Positions 1 to 7,929 of a stretch of 64,000 bases of DNA are shown here, one piece after another. The stretch spans positions 1-64,000 of the forward strand of contig NZ_JADLJL010000003.1 in the NCBI RefSeq assembly GCF_015680235.1. Direction: 5' to 3'. This stretch comes from Pseudomonas guariconensis. GTDB taxonomy: Bacteria; Pseudomonadota; Gammaproteobacteria; Pseudomonadales; Pseudomonadaceae. Numbering within the stretch: position 1 is the first letter of the stretch; every line of letters begins with the position of its first letter. The notes beneath the pieces are model-generated. The model ran no database searches. It saw nothing but the letters and a program-made list of their open reading frames with translations, and was not told the origin of the DNA. The position numbers were made by a program, and so were the translations under genes.

Positions 1-488
1 GGCACCCACCTCCGTAACGCCTCCGCTCGGCCTCCTGACGTCGCGTTTGGCGGCGCCTGGACTATTGCGCATCGCAAGCAAAAGCAAAGGCAAAAGCCGG
101 TCGGTAAAGCTATTTAGGACATCTCATTGGGGCTGCTATGCAGCCCATCGCGGGACAAGCCCGCTCCTACAGGCAACCCGCCAGTGGCAAGGTTTGCGTG
201 ATCCTGTAGGAGCGGCCTTGTGCCGCGATGGGGCGCGTAGCGGCCCCAATCATTGACCCCGGAGCGAAGCTCAGGGGCCGGATGCAGGAGCCAGCAGTTT
301 TTGGTTACTTTTTATCGCGCCTGACAAAAAGTGACCCGCCGTAAAGGCGCAAAGGTGACTCAGCGTCGCCCTCGCAAACGGACTATTCGCTTAAATCAAT
401 ACCAACGAGTCGACCAAACACCGGGCGCATTGGAATCGCGAAATATCCATTCGCCATGGCGGCGCTCGATCTCATGGGCGCAGGAAAC
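1..488. other. Intergenic region without a convincing gene
   Basis: No open frame here looks like a known protein. A REP-type inverted pair occupies about 130-248 and is listed separately. The stretch from about 249 to 350 is a purine-rich extragenic sequence of a kind I recall as recurrent between Pseudomonas genes; that is recollection, not a search. The end of the aroP-like gene lies at 489 on the minus strand. I see no clear T-tract terminator for it. Confidence 0.5.
130..248. repeat. REP palindrome pair (BIME-like)
   Basis: Two inverted copies of the P. putida-type REP core face each other. One reads tcgcgggacaagcccgctcc and the other ctgtaggagcggccttgtgc, separated by about 30 bases. 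The outer flanks ggctgctatgcagccc and ggggcgcgtagcggcccc are themselves palindromic. No transposase of the RAYT type is seen in the window. Confidence 0.85.
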
Positions 489-1850
489 CTAACGGCGAAC
501 CTGGCGCGCTTTCTTCATCCGGAACGCCACCCACAGCACTGCGATCCACAGCGGGATCAACATCACCGAGATGCGGATCGGCGGAGTCAGGTACATCACC
601 ACCAGGATCAGCACGATGAACGCCAGGCACAGGTAGTTGCTCAGCGGGTGCCACAAGCTGCGGTAGAACGGCGTGATCCCTGCGGCCAACTTGGCCTTGC
701 GGAACTTCAAGTGAGTGATGCTGATGCTTGCCCAGTTGATCACCAGTGCCGACACCGCCAGGGCCATGAGCAGGCCGAAGGCCTCGCCCGGCATCAGGTA
801 GTTAATCAGCACGCACAGGCCCGTGGCGAATGCCGAGACGCCCAACGCCGTCAACGGCACGCCGCGGCGGCTGACCTTGAGCAACTGGCGTGGCGCATCG
901 CCCTGGCTGGCCAGGCCGAACAGCATGCGGCTGTTGGCATAGACGCAGCTGTTGTACACCGACAGCGCAGCCGTGAGCACGACGATGTTGAGGATGGTGG
1001 CCACCAGGTCGCTGTCCAGCTCATGGAAGATCATCACGAACGGGCTGCCGCCCTGCACCACTTTTTGCCATGGGTACAGCGACAGCAGCACAGCCAGCGC
1101 GCCTATATAGAAGATCAGGATGCGGTAGACCACTTGGTTGGTGGCCTTGGGGATGCTCTCACGTGGGTTGTCTGCCTCGGCCGCGGTGATGCCCACCAGC
1201 TCCAGCCCGCCGAAGGAGAACATGATCACCGCCAGGGCCATGATCAAGCCGGTGACGCCGTTGGGGAAGAACCCGCCGAATTGCCAGAGGTTCGCCACGC
1301 TGGCATCCGGCCCGCCATGGCCGCTGCCCAGCAACCAGGCGCCGAAGCCGATCATGCTGACGATCGCCACCACCTTGACCAGGGCGAACCAGAACTCCAG
1401 TTCACCGTAGACCTTCACCTGGGTCAGGTTGATGGCGTTGATCACCACGAAGAAGATCGCCGCCGTCGCCCAGGTGGGGAAGCCCGGCCACCAGTACTGG
1501 ACATAGATACCGACGGCGGTCAGCTCGGCCATGCCCACCAGCACGTACACCACCCAGTAGTTCCAGCCCGAGACGAAGCCTGCGAACTCGCTCCAGTACT
1601 GATGGGCGAAGTGGCTGAAGCTGCCGGCGACCGGCTCCTCGACGACCATCTCGCCCAGCTGGCGCATGATCAGGAAGGCCATCAGGCCGGCAATGGCGTA
1701 GCCCAGCAGGACGGACGGGCCGGCCAGCTGGATAGTCTGGGCGATGCCCAAAAACAGCCCGGTACCGATGGCCCCACCCAGCGCAATGAGCTGGATATGG
1801 CGATTCTTCAACCCGCGCTGTAACCGCTCGGGCGTGCTCTGGTCTTGCAT
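489..1850 (-). CDS. aroP: Aromatic amino acid permease, AroP/PheP type (APC superfamily)
   Basis: Inner-membrane proton symporter of the amino acid transporter family, 453 aa, the usual length. The N-terminal stretch has the family signature: HIQLIALGGAIGTGLFLG near residues 18-35, then IMRQLGEMVVEEPVAGSF. The central FSFGGLELVGITAAEA segment (about residues 225-240) is the consensus amphipathic region. About twelve hydrophobic helices are visible. The protein closely resembles E. coli PheP and AroP by eye, so an aromatic substrate is likely; the exact substrate cannot be fixed. ATG start preceded by GAGGACA. The AEC transporter lies 55 bp upstream on the same strand. Confidence 0.85.
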   Translation of the reverse strand: MQDQSTPERLQRGLKNRHIQLIALGGAIGTGLFLGIAQTIQLAGPSVLLGYAIAGLMAFLIMRQLGEMVVEEPVAGSFSHFAHQYWSEFAGFVSGWNYWVVYVLVGMAELTAVGIYVQYWWPGFPTWATAAIFFVVINAINLTQVKVYGELEFWFALVKVVAIVSMIGFGAWLLGSGHGGPDASVANLWQFGGFFPNGVTGLIMALAVIMFSFGGLELVGITAAEADNPRESIPKATNQVVYRILIFYIGALAVLLSLYPWQKVVQGGSPFVMIFHELDSDLVATILNIVVLTAALSVYNSCVYANSRMLFGLASQGDAPRQLLKVSRRGVPLTALGVSAFATGLCVLINYLMPGEAFGLLMALAVSALVINWASISITHLKFRKAKLAAGITPFYRSLWHPLSNYLCLAFIVLILVVMYLTPPIRISVMLIPLWIAVLWVAFRMKKARQVRR

Positions 1851-1905
1851 GAAGTGTCCTCAGGTCAGGAGGCGTGTTGTTGTTGGTGTGTGCGCAGTGA
1901 AGGAT

Positions 1906-2847
1906 CTAGATCCATCCGCCCCACTGCAAGATGAAAATGCCGATATTGGTGGTGATCGCGGCGAGCAACGTGGTGATCACGATGATCGAGGCGGCCAGCT
2001 CGTGGTTGCCGTTGGCCGCTCGCGCCATCACATAGCTGGCCGCGGCGGTCGGGCTGCCGATGTAGAGGAACAGGATGCCCAGCTCGGCGCCACGGAACCC
2101 GCACAGCCAGGCGCCCAAGGTGCCGATCAAGGGCAGCCAGACCATCTTCGTCAGGCTGGCGTCGATGGCCAGCCTGCCGCTGTCGCGCAGCGCAGCCAGG
2201 GACAAGGTCCCGCCAATGCAGATCAGCGCCAGCGGCAGGGTCATCTGGGCGAGGTAGTCGCTGGAGGTCAGCAACCAGTTGGGTAACGCCACCTGGCCAT
2301 AAGCCATGGGGGCGGCAAGCAGCACGCTGATGATCAGCGGGTTGCTGAAAATGCTCTTGCAGATGCTCCACGGGTCGGATTTCAGGTCCGGGCTGTAGAC
2401 CGCCAACACCACCGCCGAGAGGGAGTTGTACAGGAGGATCACCAGGCCCGCGAGCACCGCGCCCAGGGAGATGCCGTAGTCGCCGTACAGGCTGGCGGCC
2501 AGGGCCAGGCCGATCACCCCATTGTTGCCGCGAAAGGCGCCCTGGGTGTAGATGCCGCGGTCGGCTTCGGGGCAGCGCCAGATGGCCAGGATCCAGGACA
2601 GGGCGAAACCGACCAGGGTGGCGAGAACGAAATAGAGCAGGACACCGGGCTTGACCGCAGCCGCCAGGTCGGCGTGGTAGATGCCGAGGAACAGCAGGGC
2701 CGGCATGCAGACGTTGAACACCAGGGACGAGGCGACCTTGATGAAGTTGTCGTCGATCAGACGGATACGCTTGAGGAGCACGCCCAGGAACAGCATGGCG
2801 AACACCGGGGCCGTGATGTTCAGCGTCTGGATGAGAAGGGCGAGCAT
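1906..2847 (-). CDS. AEC-family transporter (auxin efflux carrier fold)
   Basis: Predicted inner-membrane carrier, 313 aa, with ten hydrophobic segments in the two five-helix halves typical of AEC proteins. The N-terminus reads MLALLIQTLNITAPVFAMLFLGVLLKR when the start at 2847 is used. That ATG has AGGAC upstream. A longer frame to 2970 adds 41 low-complexity residues with no membrane character and is unlikely. Bacterial members move organic acids such as malate or malonate, but nothing here identifies the substrate. It may be cotranscribed with the downstream permease. Confidence 0.8.
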   Translation of the reverse strand: MLALLIQTLNITAPVFAMLFLGVLLKRIRLIDDNFIKVASSLVFNVCMPALLFLGIYHADLAAAVKPGVLLYFVLATLVGFALSWILAIWRCPEADRGIYTQGAFRGNNGVIGLALAASLYGDYGISLGAVLAGLVILLYNSLSAVVLAVYSPDLKSDPWSICKSIFSNPLIISVLLAAPMAYGQVALPNWLLTSSDYLAQMTLPLALICIGGTLSLAALRDSGRLAIDASLTKMVWLPLIGTLGAWLCGFRGAELGILFLYIGSPTAAASYVMARAANGNHELAASIIVITTLLAAITTNIGIFILQWGGWI

Positions 2848-3069
2848 TGCGGGTCCTGAGGGGTTGCCGTTGGGGGCTAATGATACGCGAACTAGGGGGA
2901 TTTGCGGGGAATAGGGGGAATTCAGCGAAATTTCAGAGGTAACGGCGGTGGCCACTGCCGCTAGGATCATGTTGTTGGGTTGGCTGTCCCGGCCCTATCG
3001 TCGGCAAGCCGGCGATGGGCTGCAAGGCAGCCCTGACAGCACCAATCACCGAACGACCCTGTGAATCGA

Positions 3070-3630
3070 TCAGCGTCGCACTGGACGTTTCTGCAACTTG
3101 CGCTGCAGCGTGCGTCGGTGCATCCCCAGCGCGCGCGCTGTCGCCGAGATGTTTCCATCATGCTCGGCCAGCACCCGCTGGATGTGCTCCCACTGCAACC
3201 GGTCCACCGACATCGGGTTCTCCGGCACCAGCGAATCCAGGTCCGCATGTTCGGACAGCAACGCCGCCAATACATCATCCGCGTCTGCCGGTTTGCACAG
3301 GTAATTGCACGCCCCGCGCTTGATCGCCTCGACCGCGGTAGCGATGCTGGAATACCCCGTCAGGATCAGCACCCGCATCTCCGGGTCGAGCTCCAGCAGC
3401 TTGGGCAGCAACACCAACCCGGAGTCCCCGTCCATCTTCAGGTCCAGGGTCGCGTAGTCAGGCACGTCCTGCCTGGCCAGCACCAACCCCTCCTCGGCGG
3501 AGGACGCGGTGCTCACGCGGAAACCGCGGCGGCTCATGGCCCGCGCCATGACGCGGGTGAAGGTGGCATCGTCGTCCACCAGCAACAGGTGCGGCAGCTC
3601 TTCGCCTTCGACCAGGTTTTCTTCGCTCAT
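3070..3630 (-). CDS. roxR: Redox response regulator RoxR (RegA/PrrA/ActR family)
   Basis: Response regulator of 186 aa. The receiver domain (about 14-125) has the acidic pocket VDDD at 18-21, phospho-acceptor D63 in TLDLKMDG, T91 and K113. A short linker containing prolines leads to a Fis-type helix-turn-helix (about 140-182) with the GNISATARALGMHRRTLQRKL signature of RegA-type regulators. Its ATG overlaps the roxS stop by four bases (ATGA), so the two are translationally coupled. In P. putida the RoxS/RoxR pair controls terminal oxidase expression in response to respiratory redox state. That is family knowledge; no target site is visible here. Confidence 0.93.
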   Translation of the reverse strand: MSEENLVEGEELPHLLLVDDDATFTRVMARAMSRRGFRVSTASSAEEGLVLARQDVPDYATLDLKMDGDSGLVLLPKLLELDPEMRVLILTGYSSIATAVEAIKRGACNYLCKPADADDVLAALLSEHADLDSLVPENPMSVDRLQWEHIQRVLAEHDGNISATARALGMHRRTLQRKLQKRPVRR

Positions 3631-4886
3631 CGTTCATCTCCTCGCTTGCCATGGGGCAGGCGCAGCTCGGTGAGGGTGCCGCCCTGTTCATGACTATAGA
3701 GTTTCACCGAGCCGCCAGCACGGGTCACGCTGGCCTTGCTCAGGAACAGGCCCAGGCCGAAGCCTTTGCCCTTGGTGGTAAAGAAGGGTTTGCCGATCGC
3801 TTCGGCAATCGCCACGGGAATGCCGGCGCCGTGGTCTCGAATGCTGATGATGATGTCCTGCTCGTCCCAGTCCAACTGTACTTCCAGGTCGTCCGGGCAG
3901 GCATCGGCGGCATTGTTCAGCAGGTTCAGCAAGGCCTGGGTCAGGTCCGGTGGTGGCGTCAGGCGTGGTACCGCGCCGTCGCGCAGGCGCTGGAAGCGGT
4001 ATGTGGCTTCAGGGCGCATCAGGTGCCAACGGTTGAGCGCCTCGTCGAGCCAGGCGGTCACCTCCTGCTCCACCACGCTCATCCGGCGGTTGGCCTCGGC
4101 TGCGCGTACCAGTTGCTGCAAGGTTTCCTTGCACAGCTTGACCTGGTCTTGGAGCACCTCCAGGTCTTCCTGCAATTGCGGGTCGGTATGATCCTGGCGC
4201 ATCTCGTTGAGCAGCACGCTCATGGTCGCCAGCGGCGTACCAAGCTCGTGGGCGGCGCCTGCGGCCTGGGTGGCCACGGCCAGCAGTTGCTCGTCGCGCA
4301 GGCTCTCTTCGCGTCGGTCGGCGCGCAGTTTCTCCTGGCGGCGCAACTCCTCGGCCATGCGCGCGGCGAAGAAGGTGATCACCCCAGCGGCCAGGGCGAT
4401 GCTCAGCCACATGCCGTAGACCTGCATCTTGTCCCGCGCCATGGGCAAGGTCTCGAGCGGGTAGAACTGCACCAACAGCAGGCTGTAGGCCACCAGCGCG
4501 ATGCCCGACAGCACCAGCGAGTAGATCCACGGCAAGGTCACCGCGGCGATCGCCAGCGGCACCAGGTAATAGGAAACGAAGGGGTTGGTCGAGCCCCCCG
4601 AGTAATACAACAAGGCGCTGTGGATCAGCAGGTCGCAGGCCAGCTGGAAGGCATATTCCAGCTCGGTGACCGGCAACGACAGGCGCAGGCGCAGGGCGGT
4701 GAACGCGCACAGCAACGATGAAAGCGCCAGCGTCGCCGCCAGCGACAGCCAGGGCAATGGCAACAGCTCGGTCCAGTAGGCCACGCCCACGGAGCCGGCC
4801 TGGGCGGCCAGGACCAGGATGCGGATGAAGGTCAGGCGCCAGAGGTTCTGGCGGGTAGCGGACAGCGGGTGAACGGCAGCGAGCAT
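3627..4886 (-). CDS. roxS: Redox sensor histidine kinase RoxS (RegB/PrrB family)
   Basis: Membrane sensor kinase, 419 aa from the ATG at 4886, which has a perfect AGGAGAGCTC ribosome site. A longer frame to 4982 is rejected. Six hydrophobic segments cover about residues 20-180. The third-fourth segment region holds SGGSTNPF (about 96-103), the GGxxNPF motif associated with quinone sensing in RegB. The dimerisation helix has the phospho-accepting His213 in AAHELGTPLATM. The ATPase domain has NLLNNAADACPD (N box), DHGAGIP (G1) and GKGFGLGLFLS (G2). It autophosphorylates and passes phosphate to RoxR, its overlapping partner gene. Confidence 0.93.
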   Translation of the reverse strand: MLAAVHPLSATRQNLWRLTFIRILVLAAQAGSVGVAYWTELLPLPWLSLAATLALSSLLCAFTALRLRLSLPVTELEYAFQLACDLLIHSALLYYSGGSTNPFVSYYLVPLAIAAVTLPWIYSLVLSGIALVAYSLLLVQFYPLETLPMARDKMQVYGMWLSIALAAGVITFFAARMAEELRRQEKLRADRREESLRDEQLLAVATQAAGAAHELGTPLATMSVLLNEMRQDHTDPQLQEDLEVLQDQVKLCKETLQQLVRAAEANRRMSVVEQEVTAWLDEALNRWHLMRPEATYRFQRLRDGAVPRLTPPPDLTQALLNLLNNAADACPDDLEVQLDWDEQDIIISIRDHGAGIPVAIAEAIGKPFFTTKGKGFGLGLFLSKASVTRAGGSVKLYSHEQGGTLTELRLPHGKRGDER

Positions 4887-5088
4887 GAGCTCTCCTGATG
4901 AGTGCTCCAGGAAAATCGCCTGAAGTATACCGAAGCCAGGCCCTCCACAGCAGCAATGCGGCAAAGCGCCACACTTTGTCACAGGTTCATGATGGCACTT
5001 AGGAACCCACTACACTGTTCCCGGTCTGATGGGCCATGCGTGGCAAGGACACCGCCCCCACGCTTTCTTTTTTGCCAAGGAGTCAACC

Positions 5089-5805
5089 ATGCAACTACCT
5101 CGTCGCAGCACTGCGCTGATCCTGTCCTGTGGCCTGCTGGCCAGCCTGCCGGTGCTGGCCGCCGAAGCGCCCCGCTACAACCAGGTATCGCTGCGCGCCG
5201 AAGTCAGCAAGGAAGTGGCACGCGACCTGATGGTCGTGACCCTCTACAGCGAAGCCCAGAACAGCGACCCCGGCAAGCTGGCCAAGGAAATCACCGAGAC
5301 CATGAACAAGGCCGTTCAGCAGGCGCGCCAGGTCAAGGATGTGAAGATCAGCCAAGGCAGCCGCAACAGCTACCCGGTGTACGACAGCAAAGGCCAGAAG
5401 ATCACCGGCTGGCGAGAGCGCGCGGAGCTGCGCCTGGAAAGCGCCGACTTCCCTGCCCTGTCCAAGCTCACCGGCGAGCTGCTGCAGGACCTGAAGATGG
5501 GCGGCATGGACTTCTCCATCGCCCCGGCCACCCGCAAGGCCAGTGAAGATGCCCTGCTCAAGGACGCCGTCGATGCCTTCAAGGCCCGCGCACAGCTAGC
5601 CACCGAGGCATTGGGTGGCAAGGGCTACAAGGTGGTCAGCCTGAACCTCAACAGCAGCGGTTACCCACGCCCCTATCTGCGTAACGCGCCAATGGCCATG
5701 AAGGCCATGGCGGCCGACGAGGCGGCACCGGCACCGGACATCGAGGCCGGCACCAGCGAAGTCAGCATGAATGCCGATGGCCTGATCGAAGTGCAAATGC
5801 CCTGA
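5089..5805 (+). CDS. Periplasmic SIMPL-domain (DUF541) protein
   Basis: Protein of 238 aa with a Sec signal peptide (MQLPRRST, hydrophobic ALILSCGLLASLPVLA, then AEA) and one SIMPL domain filling the rest. The ATG at 5089 has AAGGAG eight bases upstream; the longer frame from 5029 lacks a site. SIMPL proteins are periplasmic and linked to oxidative stress defence in some bacteria (E. coli YggE), but the biochemical role is not established. It is transcribed divergently from roxSR across about 200 bp, an arrangement I also recall from P. aeruginosa, which hints at a redox connection. Confidence 0.85.
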   Translation: MQLPRRSTALILSCGLLASLPVLAAEAPRYNQVSLRAEVSKEVARDLMVVTLYSEAQNSDPGKLAKEITETMNKAVQQARQVKDVKISQGSRNSYPVYDSKGQKITGWRERAELRLESADFPALSKLTGELLQDLKMGGMDFSIAPATRKASEDALLKDAVDAFKARAQLATEALGGKGYKVVSLNLNSSGYPRPYLRNAPMAMKAMAADEAAPAPDIEAGTSEVSMNADGLIEVQMP

Positions 5806-5819
5806 TCGGGCCTATGGCC

Positions 5820-5848
5820 GAAGCGACAGGTGCAACGCTTGTCGCTTC
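5820..5848 (+). terminator. Stem-loop at the 3-prime end of the SIMPL gene
   Basis: A perfect nine-base stem (gaagcgaca with tgtcgcttc) encloses an 11-base loop, starting 14 bases after the stop codon. There is no following T run, so it may act as an mRNA 3-prime end protector rather than an intrinsic terminator. Confidence 0.5.
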
Positions 5849-5921
5849 ACCGTCTACGCTACGCCGCTGGAATTTTTCAGCTCAAAAAGACCTTTCCCAC
5901 AGTACTTACGGCACTTTCCTA

Positions 5922-5960
5922 TTGACTCAGAGGCCAGCAAATAACCGCTAAATTGCTGGC
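5922..5960 (+). promoter_or_regulatory. Candidate dpp promoter/operator with inverted repeat
   Basis: The arms GCCAGCAA (5933-5940) and TTGCTGGC (5953-5960) are perfect inverted repeats with a 12-base spacer. A -35-like TTGACT lies at 5922-5927, and a weak -10-like GCTAAA falls inside the repeat spacer. A dimeric regulator bound here would cover the promoter. In P. aeruginosa the dpp genes are repressed by the XRE regulator PsdR; whether this repeat is a PsdR-type operator is a guess. Confidence 0.4.
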
Positions 5961-6143
5961 AAAAAACCATCGCAAACGTACAACTTGCGGCAAAGTTATA
6001 GGAATGCGACATCCATGTACGCTGGTCCCACTATTTTGACGCCAACTATCCTTCTGCCTGTTGCATTGGCAATCTCGCCTGCATAAGTATCCGCAAGTCG
6101 GCTCACGAGGCCACCTCAATCGAAAAAGAACAATGAGGCCACC

Positions 6144-7769
6144 ATGCTAAAACACGCAGTCATTCCGTTCCTGGTCGGCGCAGGCTTGCTCGCCGGCGCA
6201 CCTTCCGCACTTGCAGCCACCAACCTGGTGTTCTGCTCCGAAGGCAGCCCCGCCGGCTTCGACCCCGGCCAATACACTACCGGAACCGACTTCGATGCCT
6301 CGGCAGAGACCGTCTTCAACCGCCTGACCCAGTTCGAACGCGGCGGAACCGCTGTCATCCCGGGCCTGGCGACCAAATGGGACGTTTCCGAGGATGGCAA
6401 GACCTACACCTTCCACCTACGGGAAGGGGTCAAGTTCCATAGCACCGACTTCTTCAAGCCGACCCGCGAATTCAACGCCGACGACGTGCTGTTCACCTTC
6501 AACCGCATGCTCGACAAGAACCACCCCTTCCGCAAAGCCTACCCCACCGAATTCCCCTACTTCACCGACATGGGCATGGACAAGAACATCGCCAAGGTGG
6601 AGAAAATCGACGATCACACCGTCAAGTTCAGCCTCAACCAAGTCGACGCCGCGTTCATCCAGAACCTGGCCATGAGCTTCGCCTCGATCCAGTCCGCCGA
6701 ATACGCCGACCAACTGCTCAAGCAGGGCAAGGCCGCCGACATCAACCAGAAGCCGATCGGCACCGGCCCGTTCGTGTTCAGCAAGTACCAGAAGGACGCC
6801 CAGATCCGCTTCAAGGGCAACAAGGACTACTGGAACCCCGACGATGTGAAGATCGACAACCTGATCTTCGCCATCAGCACCGACGCCTCGGTGCGCATGC
6901 AAAAGCTCAAGAAGAACGAGTGCCAGGTCACCCTCTTCCCACGCCCGGCGGACATCGAGCCGCTGAAGAAGGACCCGAAGCTGCAGATGCCTGAACAGGC
7001 CGGCTTCAACCTCGGCTACATCGCCTACAACGTGATGGACAAGGTCAAGGGCAGCAACGAGCCCAACCCCCTGGCCCAGCTTAAGGTGCGCCAGGCCCTG
7101 GACATGGCGGTGAACAAGCAACAGATCATCGAGTCGGTGTACCAGGGCGCAGGCCAACTGGCGGTCAACGCCATGCCACCGACCCAGTGGTCCTACGACA
7201 CCACCATCAAGGACGCCCAGTACGACCCGGAAAAGGCCAAGCAGCTGCTCAAGGAAGCCGGCATCAAGGAAGGCACCGAGATCACCCTGTGGGCCATGCC
7301 GGTGCAACGCCCCTACAACCCCAACGCCAAGTTGATGGCCGAAATGCTCCAGTCCGACTGGGCCAAGGTCGGCATCAAGGCCAAAATCGTCAGCTACGAG
7401 TGGGGCGAGTACATCAAGCGCTCCAAAGGTGGCGAGCAAGGCGCCATGCTGATCGGCTGGAGCGGCGACAACGGTGACCCGGACAACTGGCTGGGCACCC
7501 TCTATGGCTGCGATGCCATGGACGGCAACAACTTCTCCAAATGGTGCTACAAGCCCTACGACGACCTAATCAAGCAAGCCAAGGCCACCCCTGACCAGGC
7601 CAAGCGCACCGAGCTGTACCAAAAGGCGCAGCACATCCTCAAGGAACAAGTGCCGATCACGCCTATCGCGCACTCCACCGTCTACCAGCCGATGAGCGCC
7701 AAAGTGAAGGACTTCAAGATCAGCCCCTTCGGCCTGAACTCCTTCTACGGCGTGAGCGTGGAGAAATAG
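6144..7769 (+). CDS. dppA: Dipeptide ABC transporter substrate-binding protein, first copy
   Basis: Periplasmic solute-binding protein of the SBP_bac_5 family, 541 aa. The signal peptide runs MLKHAVIPFLVGAGLLAGAPSALA, and the mature part opens with ATNLVFCSEGSP, the DppA-type start. The lobes carry the usual RYTFHLREGVKFH-like segment (here KTYTFHLREGVKFHS) and GTGPFVFSKY. The peptide-binding region contains WAMPVQRPYNPN and GWSGDNGDPDNW. It delivers dipeptides to DppBCDF encoded downstream. It is the first gene of the operon and a close paralogue of the next gene. A strong stem-loop follows it at 7781-7808. Confidence 0.92.
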   Translation: MLKHAVIPFLVGAGLLAGAPSALAATNLVFCSEGSPAGFDPGQYTTGTDFDASAETVFNRLTQFERGGTAVIPGLATKWDVSEDGKTYTFHLREGVKFHSTDFFKPTREFNADDVLFTFNRMLDKNHPFRKAYPTEFPYFTDMGMDKNIAKVEKIDDHTVKFSLNQVDAAFIQNLAMSFASIQSAEYADQLLKQGKAADINQKPIGTGPFVFSKYQKDAQIRFKGNKDYWNPDDVKIDNLIFAISTDASVRMQKLKKNECQVTLFPRPADIEPLKKDPKLQMPEQAGFNLGYIAYNVMDKVKGSNEPNPLAQLKVRQALDMAVNKQQIIESVYQGAGQLAVNAMPPTQWSYDTTIKDAQYDPEKAKQLLKEAGIKEGTEITLWAMPVQRPYNPNAKLMAEMLQSDWAKVGIKAKIVSYEWGEYIKRSKGGEQGAMLIGWSGDNGDPDNWLGTLYGCDAMDGNNFSKWCYKPYDDLIKQAKATPDQAKRTELYQKAQHILKEQVPITPIAHSTVYQPMSAKVKDFKISPFGLNSFYGVSVEK

Positions 7770-7780
7770 CGCCAGCTCTT

Positions 7781-7808
7781 TCGCCGCGGGCCTGACGGCC
7801 TGCGGCGA
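7781..7808 (+). promoter_or_regulatory. Strong stem-loop between the first two binding-protein genes
   Basis: A 12-base-pair stem (TCGCCGC with GCGGCGA, a G-T wobble, then GGCC with GGCC) closes a TGAC tetraloop, beginning 11 bases after the first dppA stop. No T run follows. It fits an intercistronic stem-loop that protects upstream mRNA or slows transcription, letting the binding protein outnumber the permease. Confidence 0.6.
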
Positions 7809-7929
7809 TCCCCAGCGCCACGAACGCAACCTGCAACCAGCGCCCTCCCGATGCCCCCAGCACCGGGACAGGGACCCTGTTGCCGCAATTCAACCAATCG
7901 CGGCGAAAACAGACGGAAAAGGACTCGCC

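Larger units (their letters stand above)
5806..6143. other. Intergenic region holding the dpp promoter area
   Basis: No gene is seen. It holds a hairpin after the SIMPL gene (5820-5848) and, nearer to dppA, an inverted repeat at 5933-5960 beside a TTGACT hexamer at 5922-5927. The stretch from about 5870 is distinctly richer in A and T than the neighbouring genes, as expected of a promoter region. Confidence 0.6.

Noticed and set aside
456..1823. 455-codon plus-strand frame opposite the permease
   Set aside because: Antisense shadow of the aroP-like gene; full of His, Gln and Asp, and no ribosome site.
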